Shown piece after piece: positions 59,801-64,000 of a DNA stretch of 64,000 bases. Positions within the stretch are counted from its first letter, which is position 1. Every line of letters begins with the position of its first letter. Under the pieces are notes generated by a model. The model was not told the DNA's origin, made no database searches, and was given only the letters and a program-made list of their open reading frames with translations. The translations under genes and the position numbers were made by a program. Source of the stretch: Lentzea flava (GTDB lineage: Bacteria; Actinomycetota; Actinomycetes; Mycobacteriales; Pseudonocardiaceae); the NCBI RefSeq assembly GCF_014648475.1, contig NZ_BMRE01000007.1, forward strand, positions 62,001-126,000. The letters run 5' to 3'.

Positions 59801-62626
59801 CGGCGTCAGCACCAGCGGAGCGGCGAGCGTGAGCTCCTCGACCCGATCGCAGCCCACCTCGTCCGCGGCACGGACCGCGAGCTCCAGGAACGCGGTACCG
59901 GCGAACAGAACCCGCCCCATCACCACGTGATCGGCGAGCCACGGGTGCGTGGCCAGCGACAGCCGCGAGGTGAACAGGTGCCCCGCCGAGCCCGCGAGCT
60001 CGACGGCCGCGCCGAGCAGCGGGTGGCCGACCGAGCCGAGGCCCGCGCCGCGCACGTCGCCGGCCTGGGTCTTCGGCCGCGGCCAGAACCGCTGCCGCTG
60101 GAACGGGTACGTCGGCAGGTCCGTCCGGACAGCCCCGGAACCTTCGAACAACCGCGCCCAGTCAACGGGCACACCGGCGACGTGCAGGCGCGCCAACGCC
60201 GTCACGAACGCGAGCTCCTCGCCGCGGTCCTTGCGGGAGGTGGGCACCGCGCCGTCGACCATCGCGGACAGCACGCCGTCCGGGCCGACCTCCACGAACG
60301 TCTTGTCGCCCATCGCGACCACCGTGTCGTGGAAGCGCACGGCTTCGCGGACGTGCTGCACCCAGTACTCGGATTGTTGAACGATCCCACGAGTCAACAG
60401 CGGGATCGTCGGATTGTTGAACGAAATACCGGAGATGGCCGCGCGGAACTCGTCCAGCATCGGTTCCATCAGCGGCGAGTGGAAGGCGTGGGAAACGTCG
60501 AGTTGCCGGACCTTCCTGTCGTTGAATTGTTCAACGATCCTACGAGCCTCTTGTTCCACACCGGCGATGACGACCGAGCGCGGGCCGTTGACGGCGGCGA
60601 TGGAGACGCCGTCGGTGAGGTGCGGAAGGACCTCGTCCTCGGTGGCCTGCAAGGCGATCATGACGCCGCCCGCCGGGAGCGCCTGCATCAGCGACGCGCG
60701 CGCCGTCACCAGCGTGCAGGCGTCTTCGAGGGACAGCACACCGGCGACGTGCGCGGCCGCGATCTCGCCGATCGAATGGCCCGCCACCTGCTCCGGCACC
60801 AGTCCGAACGACTCCAGCAGCCGGAACATCGCCACCTCGAAGGCGAACAGCGCGGGCTGCGTGTAGCGGGTCTGGTTCAGCAGGGCGGCGTCGTCGCCCC
60901 ACATCACCGAACGCAACGACGGGTCGAGATGCGCGAGGACCTCGTCGAAAGCGGAAGCGAACACCGGGAACCGGGCGTGGAGCTCGCGGCCCATCCCGAT
61001 CCGCTGTGATCCCTGACCGGAGAACAGGAACGCGAGCGAGTGCTCCTCGACGGCCACGCCGCGCGCGAGCTCGGTGCCGTCCGGCAACACGACAGCGCGT
61101 TGCTCGAACGACGCACGCGCGGTCGCCAGCGTGAACGCGACGTCGAGCGGCGACAAGGCATCCACGACCGACTGCAGCCGTTCCCGCTGCTCCTCCAACG
61201 CCGCCGGAGTGCGGCCGGACAACACCCACGGCAGCACAGCGGGAGCGGAAACCTCCGCAGGCGCCTCGAAAGCCGGAGCCTGCTCGATGATCACGTGCGC
61301 GTTCGTGCCCGACACACCGAACGCGGAAACGCCTGCGCGCAAAGGCCTGTCCACGGACGGCCACGGCCGCGCGTCGTGCAGCAGCGAGACGTTGCCCTTG
61401 GTCCAGTCGACCTGGGTGGACGGCGTGCCGAGGTGCAGGGTCTTGGGCAGCAGCCCGTTCCGCAGGGCCATGACGACCTTGATCACACCGGCGACACCGG
61501 CCGCGCCCTGGGGGTGACCGATGTTCGACTTGATCGACCCGAGGTAGAGCGGTTCGGCGCGATCCTGCCCGTACACCGAGAGAATGGCCTGCGCCTCGAT
61601 CGGGTCGCCCAGGGTCGTTCCGGTGCCGTGTGCTTCAACAGCGTCCACATCGGACGGTGCGAGGCCGGCGTTCTGCAGCGCCTGGCGGATGACGCGCTGC
61701 TGCGACGGGCCGTTCGGGGCGGTCAGGCCGTTGGAGGCGCCGTCCTGGTTGACGGCGGAACCGCGGACCACGGCCAGGATCTTGTCGCCCGCGCGCTGGG
61801 CGTCGGACAGGCGTTTCAGCACCAGCACGCCGACACCCTCGGACCAGCCGGTGCCGTCCGCGTCGTCGGAGAACGCCTTGCAGCGCCCGTTCCCGGCGAG
61901 CCCGCCCTGCGAGGTGAAGGCGGCGAACCCGGCGGGCGTCGTCATGACCGCGACACCACCGGCCAAAGCCAGGTCGCACTCGCCGGCGCGCAGGGCCTGA
62001 GCGGCGAGGTGCAGGGCCACCAGCGACGACGAGCAGGCGGTGTCGACGGTGACGGCGGGGCCTTCGAGGCCGAGGAGGTAGGAGATGCGGCCGGACAGCA
62101 CCGAGGCGGCGAACGCGGTGGTGGCGTAGAGGCCGACGTCCTCGCCGGAACGGGAAAGGAGATCGGCGTAGTCCTGCGAGGTGGTGCCCATGAACACGCC
62201 GGTCTTGCTGCCGCGCAACGACTGTGCGTTCACCCCGGCGCGTTCCAGTGCCTCCCAAGCGGTTTCGAGCAGGAGGCGTTGCTGCGGGTCCATGACCACG
62301 GCTTCACGCGGTGAGATGCCGAAGAACCCGGCGTCGAACGACGCCGGGTCTTCGAGGAATCCGCCCTCGATCGTGGCCGTGTCCAGTTCGGACAGGTCCC
62401 AGCCGCGGTCGGTGGGGAAGCCGCCGATCACGTCCCTGCCTTCGGCGACGACCTGCCAGAGGTCCTCCGGCGACGCCACGCCGCCGGGGTACCGGCACCC
62501 GATGCCCACGATCGCGATCGGTTCCACCGCCGCCGCGATCAGCTGCTGGTTCTGCCTGCGCAGCCGGTCGATCTCCTTCAGTGACGACCGCAGAGCCTCG
62601 ACGTACTGGTCACCAGAGGTGGTCAT
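32864..62626 (-). CDS. six-module type I polyketide synthase (polyene-type)
   Basis: A single 9,920-aa protein, 29.8 kb. An N-terminal coiled-coil docking helix ([20 protein letters not shown], residues 9-28) precedes six modules beginning near residues 35, 1666, 3278, 4890, 6552 and 8216, each KS-AT-DH-KR-ACP with no ER. All KSs have TACSSS, HGT and KSNIGH. All ATs have GHSIGE and HAFH, the malonyl pattern. All DHs have the His and HPALLD-type Asp. All KRs have GGTGGLG, LDD (B type) and catalytic Tyr. All ACPs have GFDSL. The C-terminus has a helical docking tail. Predicted output: six malonyl extensions, each leaving an (E) double bond. ATG 62626 follows AGAAGGA; the upstream PKS stops 24 nt before. 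Size and content match NysC, AmphC and FscC, except that NysC and AmphC carry one ER. Confidence 0.95.
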   Translation of the reverse strand: MTTSGDQYVEALRSSLKEIDRLRRQNQQLIAAAVEPIAIVGIGCRYPGGVASPEDLWQVVAEGRDVIGGFPTDRGWDLSELDTATIEGGFLEDPASFDAGFFGISPREAVVMDPQQRLLLETAWEALERAGVNAQSLRGSKTGVFMGTTSQDYADLLSRSGEDVGLYATTAFAASVLSGRISYLLGLEGPAVTVDTACSSSLVALHLAAQALRAGECDLALAGGVAVMTTPAGFAAFTSQGGLAGNGRCKAFSDDADGTGWSEGVGVLVLKRLSDAQRAGDKILAVVRGSAVNQDGASNGLTAPNGPSQQRVIRQALQNAGLAPSDVDAVEAHGTGTTLGDPIEAQAILSVYGQDRAEPLYLGSIKSNIGHPQGAAGVAGVIKVVMALRNGLLPKTLHLGTPSTQVDWTKGNVSLLHDARPWPSVDRPLRAGVSAFGVSGTNAHVIIEQAPAFEAPAEVSAPAVLPWVLSGRTPAALEEQRERLQSVVDALSPLDVAFTLATARASFEQRAVVLPDGTELARGVAVEEHSLAFLFSGQGSQRIGMGRELHARFPVFASAFDEVLAHLDPSLRSVMWGDDAALLNQTRYTQPALFAFEVAMFRLLESFGLVPEQVAGHSIGEIAAAHVAGVLSLEDACTLVTARASLMQALPAGGVMIALQATEDEVLPHLTDGVSIAAVNGPRSVVIAGVEQEARRIVEQFNDRKVRQLDVSHAFHSPLMEPMLDEFRAAISGISFNNPTIPLLTRGIVQQSEYWVQHVREAVRFHDTVVAMGDKTFVEVGPDGVLSAMVDGAVPTSRKDRGEELAFVTALARLHVAGVPVDWARLFEGSGAVRTDLPTYPFQRQRFWPRPKTQAGDVRGAGLGSVGHPLLGAAVELAGSAGHLFTSRLSLATHPWLADHVVMGRVLFAGTAFLELAVRAADEVGCDRVEELTLAAPLVLTPESAVQLQVSVGAVDSTGRRSIAIFSRPEGSVDALWVQHASGVLGAGASQVSFDASVWPPAGAEAVDISGSYERFTDLGFDYGPVFQGLRAVWRGGDGVVYAEVALPDGVDGSVFGLHPALLDAGMHAAGFGDLGSISRGGLPFSWQGVSLHAAGASAVRVRLSRGEDGSMEIAVADMTGAPVASVEALQTRPVPVDELGSGVERDSLFRIEWAPVELPAGFAEQTVAVLGPDVLSLAAGPVVESLTDADLTLVPVVGTDVRETCSRVLALIQEFLARPDGRLAFVTRGAVDGDDLAAAAARGLVRSAQSEHPGRFVLVDLDFSEASAGAVLHALTTDEPVLAIRDGVVLAARLARAALPAERLSWSGRVLITGGTGGLGQLVARHLVEEHGVRELLLVSRSGSADVSALRELGADVIVEACDVSDRPALESLLSRHSVGGVVHTAAVLDDGVVESLTDARLDTVLRPKADAALHLHELLPDVPFVLFSSAAGTFGGAGQANYAAANAFLDALARVRRASGKHAVALAWGAWEQTSGMTAAMSDADMQRIARSGMPPLKVAEGLALFDAGAAGSDAFLLPLRLDLPALRSQGTPPPLLRGLIKTPKRRAAAQSVASDGLVARLSRLGSDARLEALLDLVATEVAAVLGHGDASEVDRTRTFQGLGFDSLTAVELRNRLTSSTGIRLPATLIFDYPTAGALASYLLDELFGADVLVPETVSADVSDDPIVIVGMACHYPGGVSSPEDLWRLVFEERDGITGFPVNRGWDLDGLYDPDPDAAGKTHVMQGGFLHDAPSFDPDFFGMSPREALATDVQHRLLLQTAWEAFERAGIDPATVRGSKTGVFAGVMSNDYSTLVSDDIFEGYQGTGTAQSVLSGRVAYTFGLEGPAVTVDTACSSSLVALHLAASALRNGECSLALAGGVTVMSTPGSFVAFSKQRGLAMDGRCKSFADAADGTGWGEGVGLLVLERRSDALRNGHTILAVVRGSAVNQDGASNGLTAPNGPSQQRVIRAALASAGLSTADVDVVEAHGTGTTLGDPIEAQALLAVYGQDRPSPLLLGSIKSNIGHTQAAAGVAGVIKMVHAMRHGVVPATLHVDQPSTHIDWSAGDVSLVTTATPWPSVSRPRRAGVSSFGVSGTNAHVILEAPELSDLPEMIGMGTSVSPGGAPTGIDTAATGAGSVPLVVSARSAASLAAQVERIKAWPGDAADIAFSLLTTRALFDHRAVLLDGEVLATGVAKAGELAFLFSGQGSQRLGMGRELYEAFPVFAEALDAVLVHLDPAVREVMWGDDAEALNQTGYAQPALFAFQVALYRLLEFYGVTPDHIAGHSIGEIAAAHVAGVLSLEDACQLVTARASLMKALPAGGAMVSVVASEEEVRAHLTDGVAIAAVNGPRSVVISGVEDEVLAIAARWKNKRLKVSHAFHSPLMEPMLDDFRDAISGLTFHEPNVRMSTSGQVDTVDYWVDHVRATVRFHDNVSALGDVKFLEVGPDGVLSALVDGCVPAVRRDVDEVKSMLTALSRINVDGVNVDWNKFCQHGRKIDLPTYAFEQHRFWPEVSTRSDVRSAGLGAVEHPLLGAAVELAGGEGLLFTSRLSLRTHPWLRDHSLHGKVLVPGAALVELALRAADEAGLDRVDELTISAPLVLPDTGAVQLQIRVGAEGDRRAVAIHSRPEDSDLPWTEHAAGFLAAGTTAADFDASTFDASAWPPAGAEAVPVEGLYERFAEVGFEYGHAFQGLRAAWKLGDQVFAEVALPEDVTTAGFGLHPALLDAALHAVAFADQRTEGAVPFSWENVALHAVGATALRVRLWTTGDSSMEIAIADTTGAPVATVGSLVTRAVSAEQLTAAQEALFGLDWVPITLTDAVPAAHVVEHVSAEGSPVEVAHAVTASALAKIQEWIAADRAEKLVFVTRRGDLGASAVWGLVRAAQSEHPGRFALVETDGDLPDAVLASAEPQLRVRGGEVFVPRVARIAAGDSVVLEGPVLITGGTGGLGQVIARHLVAAHGVRDLVLVSRRGETPDWVADLDASVTVVACDVADRHAVANLFAGNRIRSVVHTAGVLDDGVIESLTPERVSNVLRPKVDAAWNLHELAGDVSAFVVYSSGAGIFGSSGQGNYAAGNTFLDALIEHRRAQGLPGVSLAWGAWAETGMLSGADAERLAKSGMPPITPAEGVELFDAALSSGAGLVLPLRLDLPVFRARGEVPAVLRGLVKVRARRTAASATSSSLVQKLAGLDDAGRLEALLDLVRAEVGAVLGHSGGETIDPSRAFQSLGFDSLTAVELRNRLGEVTGLRLPATLTFDHPTAAVLASFLKDELFGAESPVSALPAAVSTSDDPIVIVGMACRYPGGVSSPEDLWRLVSDGVDAITEFPVNRGWDIDGIYHPDPDHAGTTYSISGGFLHEAGAFDPAFFGMSPREALATDSQQRLLLETTWEALERAGIDPASLRGSATGVFTGVMYNDYASILDGAEFEGHQGQGSAGSIASGRVSYTFGFEGPAVTVDTACSSSLVALHLASQALRSGECSLAVAGGVTVMSTPTTYVEFSRQRGLSVDGRCKAFSDDADGTGWGEGVGLLVLERQSDALRNGHTILAVVRGSAVNQDGASNGLTAPNGPSQQRVIRAALASAGLSPADVDAVEAHGTATKLGDPIEAQALLAVYGQDRDEPLYLGSIKSNIGHTQAAAGVAGVIKMVQALRHGVLPRTLHVSTPTTQVDWESGAVEVLTTSRPWPSVSRPRRAGVSSFGVSGTNAHVILEAPELSDLPEMIGMGTSVSPGGAPGGIDPAAIATAGVGAAAPVPLVVSAKSAGALRGQIERITALVDSGVSAVDVGFSLATTRALFDHRAVLLDGDVVAEGVAGGKPLAVVFSGQGSQRVGMARELYEAFPVFAEALDAALVNLDPALREVMWGDDQEALNQTGFAQPAIFAVEVALYRLLEWFGVKPDHLVGHSIGEIAAAHVAGVLSLEDACLLVTARSALMQALPEGGAMVSVIASEDDVVPHLTAGVSIAAVNGPRAVVIAGVEDEVLAVAQRWKHKRLNVSHAFHSPLMEPMLDDFREAISGIVFREPVVGMSTSGDVTTVEYWVNHVRDAVRFHDNVTRLGDVVLLEVGPDAQLSAMVDGSTAVLRRDRGEVASMLTALGQVHVDGVNVDWTRLYSGGRKVDLPTYAFEHQMFWPKPVRKAGDAGALGLTGVEHPLLGTAVDVAGADGYLFTSRLSLSTHPWLADHRVSGQVLLPGTAFLELAVRAGDEVGLDRVEELTLAAPLVLPEQGAVRVQVAVGAEENGRRAVEVFSRPDGEDVAWTRHATGFLASGAVGSDFDAAVWPPRGAEAVEVDGAYERFAENGFEYGPVFQGLRAVWRTDGEVFAEVALPEGVDGGAFGLHPALLDAALHAGGFFDGAEAGLPFSWEGVSLHAVGAGAVRVRLRRNGDAWEIAVADAAGAPVATIGSLVTRAVTEQVSAVERDSLFRLDWVPVSLPDAGAAAVVVEEFAGDGDVVERTHALAARALELVQRWIAEERAERLVFVTREGDLAASAVHGLVRAAQNEHPGRFTLIDTDGEVAEQVLAIDEPQLRVRGGEVFAARLARAEAAEPGEFTGPVLITGGTGGLGRVVARHLVERYGVKELVLVSRTGKADVSDLDAKVAVVACDVSDRKALQKVLKKHKVRSVVHTAGVLDDGVVESLTPERLATVLRPKVDAAWNLHELTKNLDKFVLFSSAAGTFGAAGQANYAAGNAFLDALAEHRRAAGLPAVSLAWGAWNQTGMLSEADAERMARGGTPPLSVEQGLALFDAAIAGEDAVLLPLRLDLATLRGHGEIRPLLRGLIRTRARRAAAQADSGLVQRLTAMAPEARLAALLDLVRTEVAAVLGHDGAAAVDPAKAFQDLGFDSLTAVDLRNRLTNVTGLRLPSTLIFDYPTSQVLAGFLRDELFGADQALPVLPALTSTSDDPIVIVGMACRYPGGVTTPEQLWDLVIEGRDAITEFPTNRGWDLDSLYHPDPDHVGTSYTKSGGFIHDADLFDPEFFGMSPREAMSTDAQQRLLLEASWEALERAGIDPVALKGSPTGVFAGVMYNDYSLLLEGDSEGYQTTGGSPSVVSGRVSYTFGFEGPAVTLDTACSSSLVAMHWAMQALRAGECSLALAGGVTVLASPGAFIGFSRQRGLSPDGRCKAFSDSADGVGWSEGVGVVVLERLSDARRNGHTVLAVVRGSAVNQDGASNGLTAPNGPSQQRVIRQALASAGLSTADVDVVEAHGTGTTLGDPIEAQALLATYGQDRSEPLLLGSIKSNIGHTQAAAGVAGVIKMVQALRHGVVPQTLHIDSPSSHVDWEAGSVRLLTGNTEWPAVGRARRAAVSSFGVSGTNAHVILEAPELSDLPEMIGMGTSVSPGGAPAGIDPAVNGTAGSAPVGVPAPLVVSAKSRASLKAQVERISALVDSGVSAVDVGFSLVTTRALFEHRAVVWNGVELASGVVRNRPLAVVFSGQGSQRVGMARELYEAFPVFAEALDAALVNLDPALREVMWGDDQEALNQTGFAQPAIFAVEVALFRLLEWFGVKPDHLVGHSIGEIAAAHVAGVLSLEDACLLVTARSALMQALPEGGAMVSVVASEEEVVPHLSANVSIAAVNGPRSVVIAGVEDEVLAVAERWKHKRLNVSHAFHSPLMEPMLDDFREAIAEIRFAEPVVPISASGDVTTAEYWVRHVRDAVRFHDNVTRLGDVTLVEVGPDAQLTAMVDGLIPTLTRVKSDVESMLTALGQVHVDGVNVDWTRFYEGGKRVELPTYPFNRQRYWPASAGRASDASGLGLVGVAHPLLGAAVELAEGEGVVFTSRVSLSTHSWLADHVIMGRTLVPAAVLIELALRAADEVGLDRVDDLTLAAPLVLPERGAVQIQLKVGTDHGGRRQFAIHSRPEDAPDGPWTQHATGFLARGTTSNHFETTVWPPAGAVAMDYEECYERFATVGFAYGHAFQNLKAAWRVGDEIYAELSLPEDVDGTAYGLHPALLDSALHAALLDETLDAGLPFSWEGVSLHATGASELRVKLTRDEGGMRRTIALADVTGAPVATVEAVVVRAVNAEQLAEARQSELFGLEWVPVTQEDIAAPESVAVLGPDVLGLGFPVVDAIADTDAGLVLVPVVGGDDVLAGTHATTSRVLELVQEWISSGRGGKLTFVTRGATTGDDLGAAAVWGLVRSAQSEHPQRFGLIDLCGNNLSTAMVSVAFGVDEPQLVVRDGQVLAARLARITNEPAEVRWEGKVLVTGGTGGLGAVVAKHLVEAHGVRELLLVSRRGQADTAELEALGAQVTVAACDVTDRDAVAELLARHEVRGVVHAAGVLDDGVIESMTPERVANVVKPKADAAWHLHELTSDLTAFVVFSSAAGVFGNAGQANYAAGNAFLDALAAHRKAQGLPATSMAWGVWSGVSGMTGELTEAEAARMTAAGLPPITVRQGLELFDAAVASGAALTVPVRLDLATLRARGAVAPLLQGLIRVKTRRAAAGSATASGLVQKLGAMNVADRRAALVDLVRTQVSAVLGHSSIDAVDATRAFQDLGFDSLTAVELRNQLTEATGLRLPATLVFDYPTAIALADHLHAELFGAVQESSELPALVSTSDDPIVIVGMACRFPGGVTSPETLWDLVVNGVDAITPFPTNRGWDLDSLFHPDPDHLGTSYARAGGFLHDADQFDPAFFGMSPREALGTDGQQRILLETTWEALERAGIDPTSLRGSRTGVFAGVMYSDYAQILEADSEGHQGAGTSPSVVSGRVSYTFGFEGPSVSIDTACSSSLVAMHLAAQALRAGECTLALAGGVTVMSTPGAFVGFSRQRGLAEDGRCKAFSDSADGVGWSEGVGLLVMERQSDAVRNGHTILAVVRGSAINQDGASNGLTAPNGPSQQRVIRQALASAGLSTADVDAVEAHGTGTTLGDPIEAQALLATYGQDRSVPLLLGGIKSNIGHTQAAAGVAGVIKMVQAMRHGVVPPTLHVTEPSTHVDWSEGAVELVTEPTPWPEVSRPRRAGVSSFGLSGTNAHVILEAPEVSDLPEMIGMGTSVSPGGAPAGIDPAANGTAGEAAAGNAAAAGSGGLAEAVPFVVSAKTAEALPGQVERVKAAQGAPEDIAHSLLTTRAQFDHRAVVLGDEVLAQGTAQSQRSLAVLFSGQGSQRVGMGRELYEAFPVFAEALDAVLMYLDPAVREVMWGDDQEALNQTGFTQPALFAVEVALYRLVESWGVRPDQVAGHSIGEIAAAHVAGVLSLEDACLLVTARAALMQNLPAGGAMVSLIASEEEVTPHLTERVSIAAINGPRSVVIAGDEDEVLRIAERWKSKRLKVSHAFHSPLMEPMLDDFREALAEVTFSQPSIPVVASGDVTTVEYWVGHVRDAVRFHENVEKLRERGATTFLEVGPDGVLSALVEDAIPVLRKDRGERVAALTALARLHVDGVKVDWSVFCRGGRKIDLPTYAFHHQRYWPAVRIGGDDASGIGMVAVGHPLLIASAELADGEGFLFTSRLALRTHPWIRNHTIMGRVMVPGAALVELALRAGDEVGLDRLEELTLSAPVVLPEHGGLALQMKVSAGEERRTFTIHARPDEGGDAPWTQVVSGVLAKGEQRVEFDASVWPPQAEAVDVEGCYEKFAEAGFAYDGMFRGLRAAWRDGDTTYAEVALPDDVNVKPFGLHPALLDAALHASLLDESGAAGLPFAWENVSLHATGATALRVKMTRDDNGLRIALADPAGNPVASVESLVMRAAAAEQPAELDALFSVQWTPVAVPPAAAGKTVSVLGPDVLGLSVGRVEGLLSLTDTDVVLVPVAGEQNAESVRTTTHRVLELLQEWIREDRDGRLVFVTRGAVEGDDLAGAAVWGLVRSAQTEHPDRFGLIDLDAEESSLATLLGVLDLDEPQLQIRDGEARAARLGRIAAGTGDGAWESPVLVTGGTGGLGRIVARHLVENHGVTELILVSRSGQGDVSELEALGARVSVVACDVADRAALWELLKQHRVRGVVHAAGVLDDGVIESLTPERVDGVLRAKVDAALNLHDLATEATRFVLFSSAAGVFGNAGQGNYAAGNAFLDALATHRQLNGLPGVSLAWGAWDTGMLSAEDAERMRRSGMPAISSELGLRLFDAAVAGTEAAVVPVRLDLGALKQNGDVKPLLRGLIRVKARRKVAGSETASGLVQRLSVLDETGRLDALVDLVRGEVAAVLGYDTIAAVDPARAFQELGFDSLTAVELRNRLTAVTGLKLPATVVFDYPSSAQLAAYLKDELLGAVSEVPDLPALVSTSDDPIVIVGMACRYPGGVSSPEDLWQLVVDGVDAITPFPTNRGWDLDTLFHPDPDHPGTSYVRAGGFLHDADLFDPEFFGMSPREAVATDAQQRLMLETAWEALERAGIAPASLRGSSTGVFAGVMYNDYTQLIGGADSEGFGSTGASPSVISGRVSYALGLEGPSVSIDTACSSSLVALHWAMQALRAGECSLALAGGVTVMSTPGSFVGFSRQRGLAEDGRCKAFSDSADGVGWSEGVGLLVLERQSDAVRNGHTILAVVRGSAINQDGASNGLTAPNGPSQQRVIRQALASAGLTAADVDAVEAHGTGTSLGDPIEAQALMATYGQDRSVPLLLGGIKSNIGHTQAAAGVAGVIKMVQAMRHGVLPRTLHASTPSSHVDWSEGAVELLQENTAWPEVSRPRRAAVSSFGISGTNAHVILEAPEMSDPPEKIGMGSRDPLGASQSGSIPLVVSARSDAALDGQIERIKQVSAPAADIAYSLLTTRTLFDHRAVVLDGEVVARGLAKRKPTAFLFSGQGSQRIGMGRELYETYPVFAEALDTVLQHLDPALREVMWGEDQEALNQTGFAQPALFAVEVALYRLVESFGVTPDHVAGHSIGEVAAAHVAGVLSLEDACLLITARAALMQNLPAGGAMVSVIASEDEVTPYLTGNVSIAAINGPRTVVLAGEEDEVLKIAKQWKYKRLNVSHAFHSPLMEPMLPDFREAIAEITFSEPRIAFQASGDVTTADYWVNHVRDAVRFHDNVTALGDQTFIEIGPDAALTPLVDGAIPVLKRGRSEITGVLTALGQAHVEGVGVDWSPLLRGARRIDLPTYAFRRQSYWPKVVESSGDVKAAGLSGIGHPLLGAAVQLAGQDGHLFTSRIALRTHAWLADHVIMGRALVPGAALVEVALRAAEELGLDTLEELTIAAPLMLPEQGGVQLQVAISAEDGGKRTVTIYSRPEDTDLPWTENASGVLGSSDQQGERLDTWPVGEPVELEGVYDRFAEIGFAYGETFRGLRKAWRHDGAVYAEVALPEGIEPGAFGIHPALLDATLHTALLAEGDQGAGLPFSWEGVKIHATGADSVRVRMTRDESGAMRIVVADPQGNPVAEVESLVVRAVNAGQLAENTTRDALFTLGWTPITVTEPIGAQVAIAGTDHFGLVDHLVAGRVHDTIESADAEVVLTEITAYSDDVVDSAHAAVSDALIAVQEWITSGRGGRLWFVTKNAVAATEGDIPDPVAAAVWGLVRVAQSEHPGSFGLLDLDDRRSSLAVLRQAVNAGEPQVVLRDGEILGGRLTRAERTENTVEYGKVLITGGTGGLGRIIARHLVENHGVGDLVLVNRSGQADVDLDANVTVVACDVSDRGELAELLSTHTPATIIHAAGVLDDATIESLTLDRIDPVLQPKADAAWYLHELAPQANLVLFSSVAGTFGNAGQAAYAAGNAFLDALAALRKAHHQKAASLAWGAWDTGMLSAQDAERLARNGMPAITAELGTTLFDEAIRTGHAHTIPVRLDFGVLRNHEVAPLLRGLVRTKAKKAVAGQETADSLVQRLANLTDQGRTDALLDLVRGQVAEVLGHADGEVIEEDRQFSDLGFDSLTAVELRNRLGGATGLRLPATLVFDYPTPAELVAHLKSELLADAPEAGLPSVLADLDAFERALNAATVDDALHQQIAGRLDVLRTKWASLRNTGTEKDSGTEKDFESASDDEMFAMLDEELGL
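32923..32958 (-). repeat. 18-bp tandem duplication in the PKS docking tail
   Basis: Two perfect 18-bp copies (32923-32940 and 32941-32958) encode the duplicated peptide [12 protein letters not shown] near the end of the PKS, between docking helices. It is a recent in-frame duplication in a linker. Confidence 0.9.
36636..36705 (-). repeat. KS-AT linker element, divergent copy (module 6)
   Basis: A 70-nt relative of the linker repeat, sharing both ends (ATCGATCC on the left; CCCATCCCAAT and TCTGACA on the right) but with a different GC-rich centre. It encodes [20 protein letters not shown]. Confidence 0.75.
37987..42975 (-). other. PKS module 5: KS-AT-DH-KR-ACP
   Basis: Residues about 6551-8214. 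AT is malonyl type (KVSHAFHS). The DH entry is [16 protein letters not shown], so the usual Asp before the catalytic His is Asn; the HxxxGxxxxP motif itself is intact. KR is B type ([10 protein letters not shown]). The KS-AT linker is the longest, with an Ala/Gly-rich tail. Linker repeat at 41627-41697. Confidence 0.85.
41627..41697 (-). repeat. 71-bp KS-AT linker element (module 5)
   Basis: One of four near-identical copies. Encodes [20 protein letters not shown] followed by GID. GC-rich with short internal inverted repeats (TGGGG...CCCCA; CCCCTCCGGGG). Confidence 0.9.
45507..45556 (-). repeat. palindromic TCAACATTGA patch, module 4 AT-DH junction
   Basis: TCAACATTGA occurs at 45507-45516 and 45547-45556, with related GTCAACATG and TTCAACATC between and after. 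It encodes VNVD/INV-type segments after the AT. Codons here (GTT, AAT, TCA) are unlike the surrounding GC-rich coding sequence. Confidence 0.85.
46613..46683 (-). repeat. 71-bp KS-AT linker element (module 4)
   Basis: Differs from the module 5 copy only at the T/C position in GGTCCGACA. It encodes the same peptide in the same linker position. Confidence 0.9.
50346..50395 (-). repeat. palindromic TCAACATTGA patch, module 3 AT-DH junction
   Basis: Copies at 50346-50355 and 50386-50395, at the same place in the module as the module 4 patch and with the same 40-bp spacing. Confidence 0.85.
51449..51519 (-). repeat. 71-bp KS-AT linker element (module 3)
   Basis: Differs from the module 4 copy by one base (CCCGCCTGGGG for CCCGGCTGGGG), giving GGAPGGID in the protein. 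Confidence 0.9.
55209..55258 (-). repeat. palindromic TCAACATTGA patch, module 2 AT-DH junction
   Basis: Three copies at 55209-55218, 55224-55233 and 55249-55258; outer copies again start 40 bp apart. The protein here reads [11 protein letters not shown]. Confidence 0.85.
56285..56355 (-). repeat. 71-bp KS-AT linker element (module 2)
   Basis: Differs from the module 5 copy by one base (CCCGGTTGGGG), giving GGAPTGID. Confidence 0.9.
57640..62626 (-). other. PKS module 1: docking-KS-AT-DH-KR-ACP
   Basis: Residues about 1-1662. KS about 35-460, AT about 530-830 (HAFH near 713), DH about 865-1150, KR about 1310-1490, ACP Ser near 1606. The KS has a catalytic Cys, so this is an extension and not a loading module. 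The DH His motif reads [10 protein letters not shown], with Ala where HxxxGxxxxP has Pro. KR has [11 protein letters not shown]. The KS-AT linker lacks the repeat found in modules 2-6. Confidence 0.85.
60369..60424 (-). repeat. 16-bp direct repeat in module 1 AT
   Basis: TCGGATTGTTGAACGA occurs at 60369-60384 and 60409-60424, 40 bp apart. A perfect palindrome GTTGAATTGTTCAAC lies nearby at 60521-60535. All are AT-rich against the local background. Confidence 0.85.
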
Positions 62627-62650
62627 CGCGCTTCCTTCTCGGATCGCCCG

Positions 62651-64000
<1,350 letters not shown>

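Noticed and set aside
62524..62626. Module 1 as a loading module
   Set aside because: Its KS has the catalytic Cys (TACSSS) and His motifs, and an N-terminal docking helix precedes it, so it accepts a chain from the upstream PKS.

Overview
The window is high-GC actinomycete DNA: high G/C at third codon positions, frequent GTG starts, and many tightly packed genes with actinobacterial families (LAL, PAS-LuxR, StrR-type, PucR, XRE/ImmA/MAB_1171c-like, LigC-type ligase). The gene set fits Pseudonocardiales (for example Lentzea, Saccharothrix or Actinosynnema relatives), but that placement is inference; no search was run and all family calls rest on motifs and remembered family features.

Layout. 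1-3.5 kb: end of a probable XRE regulator, an ImmA/IrrE-type metalloprotease, a seven-TM protein, an ATP-dependent DNA ligase and an IMPACT-family protein, all +. 3.6-4.5 kb: a wrecked nSTAND/WD40 gene running into a perfect bidirectional hairpin. 4.5-15.4 kb: secreted GH3 beta-glucosidase with a CebR-like operator, glutamyl-tRNA synthetase, Zn alcohol dehydrogenase, YciO/Sua5 protein, secreted S8 protease, a 319-aa protein of a common uncharacterised actinobacterial type, a probable 33-aa membrane peptide, and a Nudix hydrolase. 15.5-21.7 kb: mostly regulators (XRE, StrR/NovG-type ParB-like, two PucR, Crp/Fnr) with small accessory genes.

21.7-64 kb (all - strand) looks like one side of a polyene polyketide gene cluster. 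Reading in transcription order: the end of a PKS finishing in an A-type KR and ACP (64000-62651); a single 9,920-aa PKS with six complete KS-AT-DH-KR-ACP modules (62626-32864); a tandem 3-hydroxyacyl-CoA dehydrogenase; a remnant of a macrolide glycosyltransferase; two translationally coupled LAL regulators; a PAS-LuxR regulator; an aldehyde dehydrogenase; and a FabH-like KASIII. All six ATs carry the malonyl-type HAFH motif, all six KRs carry the B-type LDD motif, every DH has His and Asp, and there is no ER, so the protein should install six successive conjugated (E) double bonds. The large six-module PKS preceded by a hydroxyl-forming module, with LAL and PAS-LuxR regulators nearby, parallels NysC/AmphC/FscC in antifungal polyene clusters. 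The rest of the PKS and any P450 or aminosugar genes lie outside the window.

The least ordinary signals are inside the PKS: a 71-bp element repeated almost perfectly in the KS-AT linkers of modules 2-5 (with a divergent relative in module 6), and AT-rich palindromic TCAACATTGA patches at the AT-DH junctions of modules 2-4. Next to the PKS, the 3HCDH has a catalytically degenerate first half, and the aldehyde dehydrogenase beside FabH lacks the usual general-base Glu.
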